Positions 8,226 through 18,500 of a DNA stretch of 64,000 nucleotides are shown here, piece after piece. Source of the DNA: an uncultured Sulfuricurvum sp. (GTDB lineage Bacteria; Campylobacterota; Campylobacteria; Campylobacterales; Sulfurimonadaceae); NCBI GenBank assembly GCA_903844635.1, contig CAIMUF010000074.1:62001-126000 (forward strand), given 5' to 3'. The first letter of the stretch is position 1; the number at the start of each line of letters is the position of its first letter. Both the position numbers and the translations under genes were made by a program. The notes below the pieces were generated by a model. That model did no database searches. It was not told the origin of the DNA and saw nothing but the letters and a program-made list of their open reading frames with translations.

Positions 8226-8267
8226 AATACACATAACTGGTACACAGTTGCGAGTAAAAGGTACGCA
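8226..8267 (+). promoter_or_regulatory. Candidate integrase arm-type sites, right end of element 1
   Basis: AATACACAT (8226), GGTACACAG (8239) and GGTACGCAG (8260) lie about 100-150 bases inside att copy B. They match the TACACA motifs at the element 1 left end and at the right end of element 2. Confidence 0.5.
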
Positions 8268-8304
8268 GAAAGCTAGTGCAATTCAAGGCTTGTTGAGGTT
8301 TTAT

Positions 8305-8427
8305 ATGTTAGAGTTATAGTCTTGGAAGTTCGTATTTGAGGGCTTTGTGTGTGATTTATAAGTTATGGTGGGAGTTACTAAATGGTGCGCCCGAAGGAAT
8401 TCGAATCCCTGACCGCCGGTACCGCAA
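8305..8427 (-). repeat. Right end of element 1 with displaced tRNA-Arg half (att copy B)
   Basis: Bases 8379-8427 repeat the tRNA-Arg 3' half. Bases 8305-8346 match 29240-29281 at 36 of 42 positions, so the two elements share terminal sequence beyond the att core. The tRNA match stops at GCAA (8427); element 2 sequence (TGCGTACATA) follows. Confidence 0.88.
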
Positions 8428-9015
8428 TGCGTACATAAAAACTTCCAAATCAATAGAAAACCTCACAAAATAGAGGTTTACTAGAGTTGTTTCCTTTAAA
8501 TTTATTATTTTGTTTGTGTAACGTCTTTTAGTGCGATAAATGCGGTGTTTGTGGGCTTCGTATATTTTCGTTTATGCAACTTAGTAAGTGATTTTTGTCA
8601 CGTTCTGTCACGGGAAAGAGCTATGAAACAGTATAAAAATCAAGATTGGAATTTTCAATATAATCTAGCGTATGAACAATTAATGGTCTCTTCTATAAGT
8701 GGATGCATGACTTAATCCAACAATCACTCTGTCAAATATAGATCTAATTCTAGAGAAAATTACTATTGAAATTATGCAAATTTTAGCACCATGTCGGAAA
8801 ACTTTTATGTTATGTATTCGTACGATTTAGCAAAGCGATAGTGTAATCCGTATATTAAGATGACTATTTTTGCTATTGTTTATGAGAAGAATGTAGAGTA
8901 TGTGAAAAACATTTGTTTAAATAATTGAAAGGTGCTCACTGATAGATAAACTCTCTATTAAATGAGAACCATTCTTTTCTTATTATATAGGTAAAGTAAA
9001 TCAATTCAATTTTAA
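8428..9015. other. Gene-free left end of element 2
   Basis: 588 A+T-rich bases without a supportable gene. It begins with a CGTACATA motif close to att copy B, resembling a single arm-type site. No remnant of an integrase reading frame could be recognised in any frame. Confidence 0.5.
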
Positions 9016-11004
9016 TTACAACATAATTTCTAAACGTATTCCAACAACTCTTGGCGGGGCAAAATGGTAATAATCATGACTAGGGGTATGGATCATAAAA
9101 TCGACGTTTTCGGAACCAAAAAGATTGTTGGCATACACTTCCATAGTCCATTTCTTATCTTTGTACCCAAATCCTCCATTACAGGTCGTGTAGCCATCTT
9201 CATGTTTGGTGTTGTCAACATCGTAATAACGTTTTCCCATATAAGTGAAGGAAGTTTTAGCATACCAGTGCGGATCAAAACGATAATGGCCTCCCATCGA
9301 CAAGGTCATATCTGGAACATCGATAAGGTTTTTACCTGAGTAATCGATCCCATTGGAGATGAAGGTTTCGTATCGTGCTCGTATTAATCCAAAACTACCA
9401 TAAACATCAAGATTATCAACGCTGTAATTCAAGCTGGATTCAACTCCATAACTGTAGGCACTATTTGCATTTTTGGTTTGGGTTGCGAGGGTATTATCAA
9501 ATACAATGGTTCGAAGATTAGAGATATCGTTGTAAAATAGCGCGTGGCTCATATTCCAGCTACTGCCAAAAAACTGCTTATATCCCAGCTCATAACTTTG
9601 TGTCACCTCACTCATATAGGGGACAAGGGTTGTTCCGCTGCTGCGGTAATTATATCCGCTTGGACGGTATCCTTTGGTATAAGTGAGATAAGTGTTAAAA
9701 TCATCGGTACCATACGAGAGTGAAACCATCGGAAGCCAATCATGAGACGTTAGGGTAGCACTAATAGGTGCTGAAAAACCGCTGTAATCACGACAAAAAT
9801 CACGATTGGTTTGTTGATAGCGTATCCCGCCATTTAGTACCAAATAATCGCTAATCGTGTATTTCACCTGACTAAATAATGCAATATTTTGATCGATATT
9901 ATCTAAAATATTGCTATTATTGTAAGCTGGAAGCGCGGTAAATACTTGTTTTTCTTTATAGTTAAACTTGAGTTTATCGCTGTAAAATGCCCCGATAACG
10001 TAGTCAAAATCTTTTTTTGTTCCATTGAGACGAAGCTCTTGGGATATCTCTTTGATATTGATATCAACTCCCAAATCTAAACCGCCTAAAATCGCCACAT
10101 AATCTTGTTTTTGTATGCTTTGATTTGAGTAGGCTGTAGCTGATGTGATCGAATAATCATTTTGAATCGCTTTTACCACCAGAGAGAGCAAATCATTATT
10201 CATGATAACGCTGTCGTCTTTTGGTTCATTATCGATGTGATATGGGTCGTTTTTGGTATCGATCTTAAAGGGTGTCCCGCCATCGTTGACTTTTGATTTT
10301 GTGTAGTTCAATGCTATATTAAAATAATTAGAGGGAATATAGTTTAGCTTCATAGACAAACCTGCTAAGTCACGGTGGTCGAAAGGATTGTGTGTGATCG
10401 TATTGGTTGCATAGCCATCAGTTGTTTTTTTTGTGAGGGCGAGAGAACCCCACACCTTATCCACCACTGTTGGTCCGCTAATACGACCGTATAGCTCTCG
10501 TGAGTCATATTCAGCTATGCCAAGACGCGCTTCGCTTTCAAGATTCTTTGAAATCGGCTTAGTATAGATATTGATCACACCAGATTCAGCATTTTTACCA
10601 AACAAGGTTCCTTGCGGTCCTTTGAACATTTCGATAGTATCAACATTGTTCATATCTACTGTTCCAAATCCATAGCTCATTGGAAGAGGGACATCGTCAA
10701 TATACATCGCAACACTCGATTCTATTGCGACGTAGTTGCTGATACCACGTACCGTGAAAGTAGTCTCTGAACGAGTACCGAGTCCTGAAATATTAGTATT
10801 AGGAAAAACGGCGGAAAGCTTCTGAATAGTATCAATGTTTTGAGTCTCTATTTGAGCCGAAGAGATCACATTGACTGTATGCGGTATTTCGAGAGAGGAT
10901 TCATCCATTTTAGCCGACTGTATGACAATAGGTTCCAACTCTAGGGCATAGAGTACATTGACGATAAAAAGAGAATAAAGCCCAATAGTTTTATGCAAAA
11001 TCAT
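9016..11004 (-). CDS. TonB-dependent outer-membrane receptor
   Basis: 662 residues with a signal peptide (about 1-20). The plug domain shows VNVISSAQIE, FTVRGISNY and the MFKGPQGTLFG(K)NAESGVINI plug core; a TonB box-like PIVIQSA lies at about 25-31. The rest is a 22-strand barrel ending GIRLEIML. Overall it resembles FyuA-type siderophore receptors; substrate unknown. It is the last gene of element 2's minus-strand group, 122 bases after the histidine kinase. No clear Fur box lies upstream, and no TonB/ExbBD genes are in the window, so energising must come from elsewhere. The kinase next door may sense a related signal, but this is inference. Confidence 0.9.
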   Translation of the reverse strand: MILHKTIGLYSLFIVNVLYALELEPIVIQSAKMDESSLEIPHTVNVISSAQIETQNIDTIQKLSAVFPNTNISGLGTRSETTFTVRGISNYVAIESSVAMYIDDVPLPMSYGFGTVDMNNVDTIEMFKGPQGTLFGKNAESGVINIYTKPISKNLESEARLGIAEYDSRELYGRISGPTVVDKVWGSLALTKKTTDGYATNTITHNPFDHRDLAGLSMKLNYIPSNYFNIALNYTKSKVNDGGTPFKIDTKNDPYHIDNEPKDDSVIMNNDLLSLVVKAIQNDYSITSATAYSNQSIQKQDYVAILGGLDLGVDINIKEISQELRLNGTKKDFDYVIGAFYSDKLKFNYKEKQVFTALPAYNNSNILDNIDQNIALFSQVKYTISDYLVLNGGIRYQQTNRDFCRDYSGFSAPISATLTSHDWLPMVSLSYGTDDFNTYLTYTKGYRPSGYNYRSSGTTLVPYMSEVTQSYELGYKQFFGSSWNMSHALFYNDISNLRTIVFDNTLATQTKNANSAYSYGVESSLNYSVDNLDVYGSFGLIRARYETFISNGIDYSGKNLIDVPDMTLSMGGHYRFDPHWYAKTSFTYMGKRYYDVDNTKHEDGYTTCNGGFGYKDKKWTMEVYANNLFGSENVDFMIHTPSHDYYHFAPPRVVGIRLEIML

Positions 11005-11126
11005 ATAAATTATTATACCCAGTTATTTTGTCTGTATTTCTCGTGCTCATAGATGTATCAATAAGATTGGATTTTACCAATGTAGCAATTAAAGTCTAAA
11101 AGACAGCATTGAAAATATTGATGATA

Positions 11127-13031
11127 TTAAATTTTTGATAATTTTGGTAAAATAATAGTAAATTGAGCACCTTTTTTGGTGTTTTTTACGCTGATATCTC
11201 CTGAAAATCGTGTTACGATAAGATTTTTTGCGATGTAAAGACCCAGTCCTTTCCCGTTTTTATCTTCACTGGTAGAGATATAGGGCTCGAAAATTTTTTC
11301 TATAGGTGAAACTGTAATTCCTTCAGCATTGTCTTCAATATCTATAAAAATTATTTCTTTCTTTTTTTCGGCGTGGATAGTAATCATTGGGGCTATAACA
11401 TTTCGTCCTATTAATGCGTTTTGAGCATTCGACAAAAGATTTAAGATTACTTGAGAAAATTCTGATTTCGAACCAGGAATATTTACATCATTAAGATCAA
11501 AATTGCGCATGAGAATAATCCCATTATTTTTAAATGAATCACCAATGATAAACAACGCTTCTTCAATTGCTTGTGATAGATCGAATGTTTCATCGCTTTG
11601 ATGATTCGAAAAGAAATTTAAAAAAATATCAATTGTTTCAGACATATTTTTTATAATTAGCTCACTTTTTTTAGCTTCATCTAGCAAGGTTTTTTTGTCT
11701 ATATTAGGTTTAAAATAAAGGTCTGACTGCATTTTGACTAACGACATAGAAAGCCGATGAAGTGGCTGTCTCCATTGATGCGCGATATTACCTACCGTCT
11801 CTCCAGCTACAGCCAATCGAGCGTTGATCAGCATTAGTTTTTCGCTCTCTAAGGCTTTAATTTCAGATTCTGATGCTTTTAATTTTATGTATTTTAATTT
11901 ATCACCTAAGGCAAAAGAGAAAAAAATCATTTCGATGAGAGTGCCAGATCTTAGTAGCAGATCATTGATTATCTTACTTTCTAAAATGCCCGTCAATTCG
12001 AATATATAGACGATCATCAGGCCACCTGTCATCAACCAACCAATAATGATATAACGACTGCTAACATTACTTTTTTTGTATCCTACAAAGGCAAGTACTA
12101 AGATAAATGCGACCATTAACATACCAGCTAATGGAATAATGGGAAGAATCTTGCTGTATGTTTGAGGGATAATCATCAATATAATCAGCGGAAGATAAAT
12201 AGCTAAAATCAAACGGGTGTAAATACGATAAAGTTTAGGGCTATAGGTATCAAGTTCAAAAAATTTGCTTACAAAAAAGACACTAAAGAGGATGAATAAT
12301 GCCCCTGCTATGTTGAGTGCAACGGTAATATTCCACAATCCAAAAAATGGAGTATATTGATATGCAATACCGAAGAATGAAGCCTGCATCACAAACATAC
12401 TCGACATGGCTAAAAAATAGTAGATAAAACTTATCTCTTTGAGTGAAAAGAACAAGATGACATTATAAAAGGTAAAAAAGACAATAATAACCAGAAAAGC
12501 CATGATAAAAGATTCACGTTTTGGGTATATTGATTCCCAAAATGTAGAAGGATTATGAAGATGTAAATCGATTACCATTGCACCTGAATTTTTGAGTTTC
12601 AGTATAAGTATTTTGGTCTCATTAGCCTCAAAGTCGAGAGGAAAAAGATGGTATTTATTACGTAAAATACGCTGATCTATAGGACGAAGATCACCTGATA
12701 GATAGGTTTTTAGAAGTTTTCCCTTGGAATCAAATAGATAAAGATCTACAAAATCCATCGGGACAAAACCCAGTTCAAGCAATTGCTTTTGAGCTGAGTT
12801 TTGAGGATTGCTAATATTGATCTTGACCCAATATGGGCGGTTGTCATAACCAAAATTTTCTATCCCTTTGGTATTGGGAATAAATCTATTGGAGTGATAC
12901 ATTTCTTGTGCTGTGATGGAGGGATCATCTACTGCGGCAATATCACATAATGGGGTGATTTTTTGAGTGTTTTGAGTGATAGGAAAAGCATAAAGTGACA
13001 CTCCTAAGAGTAAAAATAAGAATAATTTCAT
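11127..13031 (-). CDS. 7TM-DISM sensor histidine kinase
   Basis: 634 residues. Order: signal peptide (1-16), periplasmic 7TMR-DISMED2 beta-sandwich (about 25-160, with WVKINISNP), seven transmembrane helices (about 180-390), a short coiled coil and a HisKA-like dimerisation helix with His418 in NIAHQWRQPLHRL. The ATPase domain has N box QVILNLLSNAQNAL, G1 IEDNAEGI and G2 GLGLYIAKNL. DISMED2 domains are proposed to bind carbohydrates or related ligands. The start overlaps the response-regulator stop (ATGA), so the two form one operon. It is the likely sensor for the TPS loci on the opposite strand. Confidence 0.93.
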   Translation of the reverse strand: MKLFLFLLLGVSLYAFPITQNTQKITPLCDIAAVDDPSITAQEMYHSNRFIPNTKGIENFGYDNRPYWVKINISNPQNSAQKQLLELGFVPMDFVDLYLFDSKGKLLKTYLSGDLRPIDQRILRNKYHLFPLDFEANETKILILKLKNSGAMVIDLHLHNPSTFWESIYPKRESFIMAFLVIIVFFTFYNVILFFSLKEISFIYYFLAMSSMFVMQASFFGIAYQYTPFFGLWNITVALNIAGALFILFSVFFVSKFFELDTYSPKLYRIYTRLILAIYLPLIILMIIPQTYSKILPIIPLAGMLMVAFILVLAFVGYKKSNVSSRYIIIGWLMTGGLMIVYIFELTGILESKIINDLLLRSGTLIEMIFFSFALGDKLKYIKLKASESEIKALESEKLMLINARLAVAGETVGNIAHQWRQPLHRLSMSLVKMQSDLYFKPNIDKKTLLDEAKKSELIIKNMSETIDIFLNFFSNHQSDETFDLSQAIEEALFIIGDSFKNNGIILMRNFDLNDVNIPGSKSEFSQVILNLLSNAQNALIGRNVIAPMITIHAEKKKEIIFIDIEDNAEGITVSPIEKIFEPYISTSEDKNGKGLGLYIAKNLIVTRFSGDISVKNTKKGAQFTIILPKLSKI

Positions 13032-13714
13032 GGGATAATCATTTTATAGCCAAACCCGCTGTGCGATTGTATGGCAGTTTTTCCTATTTTTTGTCGGAGT
13101 TTATTGATAAGACCTTTAAGTGCAGAATCGCTTTTAGGATCACCGAAATAGAGATGATTTTCGATCACATCTTTGGGGACTATTTGGTTTGTATGGGCGA
13201 TTAGGAGTTCTACGAGTTTACACTCTAATGCGGTCAGCGTAAACGAGATATTGTCATAGAGACCTTTTCGCTCATGAAGATTGAGCTCGGAACCGCTTTC
13301 TAAAAATATTTTTAGAGGATATTTGAGTGTATATGCATTGACAATTTTTTCCATGACACTTAAAAAATCGTTGAATCCTATTGGTTTAATGAGGTAATCT
13401 TCTAATTTTAACGCAACAGCTTTATGCAGATACTCAAGTGTGTTATGCGCTGTGATGATGATAATTTTTACTTGGTCGTTACTCTTGCGTATTTCTTGAA
13501 TCATCTCCAACCCATCGATCTTAGGCATCATGATATCGACGAACATAATATCTGGATTTTTCTCATAAAAAAGGTTGAGTCCTTTTTCCCCATCGTAAGC
13601 AATATAGACATCATTAAACAATGGATCGATTGTATTTTTTAAATATTGGGCTGTTTGTATGTCATCTTCGACGATGAGAACATTCATATTACGAAAAAGG
13701 GTAAATTTGTTCAA
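13028..13714 (-). CDS. Response regulator, OmpR-type winged-helix
   Basis: 228 residues. Receiver domain about 10-128 with E16/D17 acidic pocket, phosphoacceptor Asp60 (MFVDIMMPKIDG), Thr88 and Lys110 (DYLIKPIG). A winged-helix output domain (about 150-228) ends SHSGFGYKMIIP. It is coupled to the kinase gene by a 4-base overlap. Its upstream region carries a GAAACTTTTTT half-site on its own strand (13758-13748), and the divergent tpsB1 promoter carries two tandem copies of a near-identical motif, so autoregulation and control of the TPS genes are plausible. OmpR-family proteins usually bind such direct repeats about one helical turn apart. Confidence 0.93.
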   Translation of the reverse strand: MNKFTLFRNMNVLIVEDDIQTAQYLKNTIDPLFNDVYIAYDGEKGLNLFYEKNPDIMFVDIMMPKIDGLEMIQEIRKSNDQVKIIIITAHNTLEYLHKAVALKLEDYLIKPIGFNDFLSVMEKIVNAYTLKYPLKIFLESGSELNLHERKGLYDNISFTLTALECKLVELLIAHTNQIVPKDVIENHLYFGDPKSDSALKGLINKLRQKIGKTAIQSHSGFGYKMIIP

Positions 13715-13747
13715 TAGATTAGCCTGTTGTTTTTGTAATTATTGTCT

Positions 13748-13829
13748 AAAAAAGTTTCTTTTTTGTCACTAGCTAAATTATTGTACTCTGGAAAAACTTT
13801 TTAGGAACTTTTTTTTAGTATCTTATACT
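13748..13829. promoter_or_regulatory. Divergent regulatory region of response regulator and tpsB1
   Basis: On the plus strand, AAACTTTTT (13794-13802) and GGAACTTTTTT (13804-13814) form a direct repeat about 10-11 bp apart, ending 7-8 bases before a TATACT -10 box (13824-13829). That places the pair at the -35 position, as for class II activators. On the minus strand GAAACTTTTTT (13758-13748) points toward the response-regulator gene. The same tandem motif recurs at 22994-23014. Confidence 0.6.
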
Positions 13830-13854
13830 CGTTATTTAAACAAGAAGCGGTTGT

Positions 13855-15582
13855 ATGAGAGAAAAACTTTTATTGAGTCTGTTGTTAATCGGAAATATTC
13901 TTTCTGCACAAACATTGCCAGAGCCTGATGCGCTGCGACGCGATATAGAGAAAAATTTTGAAAAATTGCAGTCAGACAGTTTAAAAGATATATCACCCGA
14001 TGACAAAATAAAAATTCCGGTTGAAACACTACAAAAGAGTGATGAAAATATTTCCAATAAAGCATCATCTGATATAGAGGTAGTATTAAAATCTTTTTTA
14101 TTAAAGGGAAATACCATCGTCACGGATGAAGAAATTCATGAGCGATTGGAGCCATTGATCAATAAAAAAATATCGTTCAAAAAACTAAAAGAGGTCGTAT
14201 CGATCATACAAAGACTCTATGTTGACAAAGGGTATATAGCAAAGGTCTATTTTCCAGAACAAAAAATAAGCGATGGAAGGGTGCAGGTTGCCATAATCGA
14301 AGCAAAGCGAGGAAATGTCACTAAAAATTCATCGTCTACATCACAAATGTCTGAATTAAAGCTGCAAGAATATGTAGATGCCAAACTCAGAGATGGGGAT
14401 CTATTAAACACAATAGAGTTGTATCGGGCGATCACTATACTCAATGAACTGGATGGATTGAGGGCTTCGTCATCTCTGGTCAAAGGGATAGATGATAACA
14501 GTATTGATATTTCAATAAAAGCAGATCTGAAAGAAAAATATACTTTTTTTACAAGCGTTGACAACTACGGTACAAAATATCTGGGTGTGGTTCAAAATTT
14601 CATCTCATTTGGAATTAACGATTTGCTCAACTATGGATTACACGACAAATTGGCTTTATCAACGATGATTTCCAGTGGAAATAAAATGGGAAGTCTCTAT
14701 TATCGGTTTCCAGTCGGTACGAATGGTTTGAAAGCAGGATTTAATATCTCAAGGCTGACGTATTCATTGGGGAAAGATTTTGAACCTTTGGATATAGGGG
14801 GAAGTTCTTTTTCGAAAGGGATACATTTGAATTACCCTATTATCAATGCGAATGGATCTCGTTTAAATATAGAGGTTGAATATGATGAAATACGTTCACA
14901 ATCTAATACAAAAGAGGTTGAGACAAGCAATAAAACGGTAAGACACGCCAAAACGTCACTCAATTTTTCGAATAAAGATCCATTCTTATCAGGTGCAATA
15001 AATCAGCTGCATCTGATGTATGTGCGTGGCGACCTGAATATCAACAATAATGCTGAAAAACTTGCTGATTTTATATCAGCCAACACGGATGGGGCTTTTT
15101 CTAAGCTGGAATTAGGATACTTAAGAGAGCAAAAAATTGATGATCAGTTTGAGCTTTCTTTTTATTTGAATACTCAAAAAGCGTTTAATAATCTCAATAG
15201 CGGGGAAAAAATCGCTCTGGGCGGTCCACACAGTATCCGAGCTTATCCCAATGGTGAGATCAGCGGTGATGATGGGTATTTTTACAACGTTGATTTGAAG
15301 TATCGTATAACAAACAATTTTAAGGGCTCTATTTTTTATGATTATGGTCGAATTAAAAGAGATCATCAAGTTTGGTCAAATGAGGCGAGCGTTCAAGCGC
15401 AGAGAATTTCTTTGGATGCTGCAGGGGCAGGTTTACTTTATGATGACGCGTATGGATTTGGAGCAAAAATAGAATTTGCAACAAAAATCAATGCTAATGA
15501 AGCGCAAGATGCAAATGGCAATGACAGTGATGGAGAAAATAATAAATATCGGGTCTGGCTCTCTGCCAGATACAATTTTTAG
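13855..15582 (+). CDS. TPS outer-membrane transporter TpsB1 (FhaC/ShlB family)
   Basis: 575 residues. Signal peptide 1-19 (ends ILSAQ), helical linker 20-72, then a POTRA_2 domain (about 75-152: FLLKGNTIVTDEE ... YVDKGYIAKVYFPEQ) and a 16-strand barrel. A conserved barrel motif is seen at GGPHSIRAYPNGEISGDDGY (about 458-477), the lid-lock VRGY-type region, here IRAY. Terminal aromatic residue: RYNF. It exports the TpsA1 protein whose gene follows 8 bases later. Expression probably depends on the tandem motif and -10 box just upstream. Confidence 0.93.
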   Translation: MREKLLLSLLLIGNILSAQTLPEPDALRRDIEKNFEKLQSDSLKDISPDDKIKIPVETLQKSDENISNKASSDIEVVLKSFLLKGNTIVTDEEIHERLEPLINKKISFKKLKEVVSIIQRLYVDKGYIAKVYFPEQKISDGRVQVAIIEAKRGNVTKNSSSTSQMSELKLQEYVDAKLRDGDLLNTIELYRAITILNELDGLRASSSLVKGIDDNSIDISIKADLKEKYTFFTSVDNYGTKYLGVVQNFISFGINDLLNYGLHDKLALSTMISSGNKMGSLYYRFPVGTNGLKAGFNISRLTYSLGKDFEPLDIGGSSFSKGIHLNYPIINANGSRLNIEVEYDEIRSQSNTKEVETSNKTVRHAKTSLNFSNKDPFLSGAINQLHLMYVRGDLNINNNAEKLADFISANTDGAFSKLELGYLREQKIDDQFELSFYLNTQKAFNNLNSGEKIALGGPHSIRAYPNGEISGDDGYFYNVDLKYRITNNFKGSIFYDYGRIKRDHQVWSNEASVQAQRISLDAAGAGLLYDDAYGFGAKIEFATKINANEAQDANGNDSDGENNKYRVWLSARYNF

Positions 15583-15590
15583 GAACCGTA

Positions 15591-18500
15591 ATGTTTGATT
15601 GTAGCACGAGTAAGATGAACAGATTGACATCTCACGGATTTGTCTTCGTGCTGGTGTTGAGCGAGTTTGTGTATGGCAGTACGGCGGATAATGCACTCCC
15701 GATAAATGGGGTGATCAAGCAAGGTGCTATCACTATAAATAGCAATGGCACCACCATGAATATCAATCAAGCTACCCAAAAGGGGATCATTGAATGGGGA
15801 ACATTTAATATTGGTAAAAGTGCAACGGTCAATTTTAATCAACCCAATAGCGCCTCTTCAACTCTCAACAGAGTGATAAGTTCAAATCCATCAGAAATCT
15901 ACGGGAATCTAAATGCAAATGGACAAGTATTTTTAATCAATCCAAATGGAGTTTTTTTCTCAAAAACCTCAAAAGTGGATGTCGGCTCCCTAATCGTTTC
16001 AACCATGAATATTTCAGATGAGAATTATCTAAATTCAAATTATATCTTTCAACGTGAGGGTGCTTTAGGAAAAATTATCAATGAGGGTGAACTGAGTGCA
16101 AAAGAGAAAGGATATATTGCACTTATGGCTCCAGAAGTTATCAATGATGGAGTTATCCAAGCCAAATTAGGAAATATAGCCATTGGTTCCGGTGAGCAAA
16201 TAATCCTTAGTTTTACAGATAATGATCTTGTAAATATTGAAGTTTCAGAAACAAATATAGCAGCACTTATAGAAAATAAAAATCTTATCATCACCGAAGA
16301 GGGAAAAGTATTTATATCTGCAAAATCAAGAGATGAAGTACTTGGAAGTATGGTAAAGAACAGCGGTATTATTGAAGCGGATTCATTGATTTCTAAAAAT
16401 GGTGAAATCTATCTTGAATCAACCAATACCATTGAAATAAGCGGAATATTAAAAACTCACGATGGAAAAGTGTTTGTTGGAAATAAGACAACAGAAAATA
16501 CACTTATCAAAAGTACCGCTGTGTTAGAGGGCGAATTTATCGAAACATCAGCACAAAATCTTACAGTTGAAGAGGGTGTAACGATCCAAGGAAAAACGTG
16601 GCTCCTTGACCCGACTGATATTACGATAGTGTCAACTGGAATCGATGGACTAAGTGGTTCAAATATATCTGGTTCTACAATAGACACCACCTTAAATAAT
16701 GGAACCAGTATCATTTTAGAGGCTACTAATAATATCTCTATCAATGACAATATCTCAAAAACATCAGGGGCGGACTCAACGCTTACTTTTAAAGCAGGTA
16801 ACAATATTTCACTTAGCTCTGGAAAAAGTATAACATCCACATCGAATAAACTCAATTTGGTTTTGTGGGCAAACAGTGATGCCAATGGCGGGGGAGTCAC
16901 TCTAAATTCCGGAAGCTCTATCCTCACGAACGGTGGCGATATTTGGATGGGCGGGGGCAGTGGCAGTACAACGTGGAATGGCTTGAGTGTGGGTGACAGT
17001 TATGCAAAAGGGACGCTCGCAGCTGCCACAAGTGGCATCGATATGTTAGGAGTGAGTAACAGTCCTATTTCACTAAACTCGAATGGAGGGGATATTAGAG
17101 TGTGGGGAAGGGGACCAAATTCAGGGGGATTTGGTATTCGAGCGCAATATACGACCCTCGATAGCGGTGCTGGTGGATCGATATGGATGGAAGGGGATGG
17201 CTATTATAGCAGCGGTTCAAACGGGCACGGAATAATACTTGACCATTCTTCCCTTAGAGGCGGGAGTAAAGGTTTGAATATTATTGGCAAAGCCAGTATC
17301 AACAACACTGGACAATGGAGCTTTCCTATGTTTATGAATCAAAGCAATGTTTACACTACAGATAACGGAACATTGGCGATTGATTTAAATGCTCCGCAAG
17401 CTAATGGCAATAATTTTTATTTTTTCCATGATACGAGCGGAGGTGGGGATACTTCCTTGATAGGCTCATCCCAAACCGGAGATATTACGATAACAGCTAC
17501 GGGTACTTCTACGGCAAAACTTTATTTCCCAAATATTCAAACATCGGGAAATTTTTTGGTGAGCAGCAGCAGTTCGGGAGCACAATCTATTGAACAGATG
17601 TATTCGACTACCAAGGTGGTGGTTGGCGGTGAATCGAGTTTTAGCACAGGTGTAAATTCCACGATCAGCCTCACCAATACTGACAATGATTTTTTGGGAG
17701 CTATCTCGGTGAACGGAGGTGGAAATCTCTCTATTGCTGATGTGAATACTCTCGAGTTAGGTTCGATAAATGTATCAGGAAAAATAAATATCTCGACGCA
17801 AACGGGTGACGTCACTCTAAATAATACGATGATCACCAGTTCTACGGCTAATGACGCAATTGTGATCAATGCCGGCAAAAACAGTTCTGCTGGAACTTCA
17901 ACGGGTGGAAATATAATTATTAATGGCAGCCTAACGGTTTCAACGGGAGCAGGCGGAAGAGCCACTTTTTATACTGGAAGCATATTGGGCTCTACGGCTT
18001 TAGCCGATTTGATTGGTTTGGGAAGCGGAAATTTCAGATACAACAGTGATGAGTCTGCAAGTAATTATACTGCAGCACTCTCGGGCGGAATGTATGGAAT
18101 TTATAGAGAGCAGCCTATTTTACATATTGCACCATCAAATTCATCAAGTATTTATGGAGATAGTGTAAGTTTGACTGGCGGTAATTATTTAATATCTGGT
18201 TATGCAAATGGGGATTATTTGAACACCATTGGCTTGAGTGGTTTGGCTTCATTTTCAACAACTGCCTTGACTGGAAATAATGCTGGTGCTTATAATATAG
18301 CTTATACCTCTGGTTTAAGTAATGTTTTGGGATATGCAATCGTTGATGCTTCTAATTTGATTGGTGAATATACAATTAATCAGCGCCCCATTACCATCAC
18401 AGCGGACAGTGCAAGCAAGACGTACGGAAACAGTGATCCAATCTTGAGCTATGCGATAACCTCAGGGAATCTCATGGGAAGTGACAGTTTAAGCGGAGTA

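Larger units (their letters stand above)
3396..8427. mobile_element. Element 1: small integrative element in tRNA-Arg
   Basis: About 5 kb bounded by two copies of the tRNA-Arg 3' half (3396-3447 and 8379-8427). It contains a tyrosine integrase just inside the left end, a small HTH regulator with a three-site operator region, two small genes of which one is exported, a serine resolvase, and a gene with a weak replication-initiator resemblance followed by a large inverted repeat. No phage structural or conjugation genes are visible. It is best described as a small integrative plasmid-like or satellite element. Confidence 0.82.

Noticed and set aside
8305-8427. Second complete tRNA-Arg gene at att copy B
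   Set aside because: The match stops in the anticodon stem; the 5' half with acceptor and D arm is missing, so it is a tRNA fragment, as is copy A.
8961-8980. Fur-box-like AATGAGAACCATTCTT near the TonB receptor
   Set aside because: It lies past the 3' end of the minus-strand receptor gene, and no plus-strand gene follows. The match to the Fur consensus is only partial.
16457-17965. Long minus-strand open frames inside tpsA1 (16457-16927, 17537-17965)
   Set aside because: They are mirror frames of a repetitive, Ser/Thr/Asn-rich gene, have no ribosome-binding site, and encode no family-like sequence.
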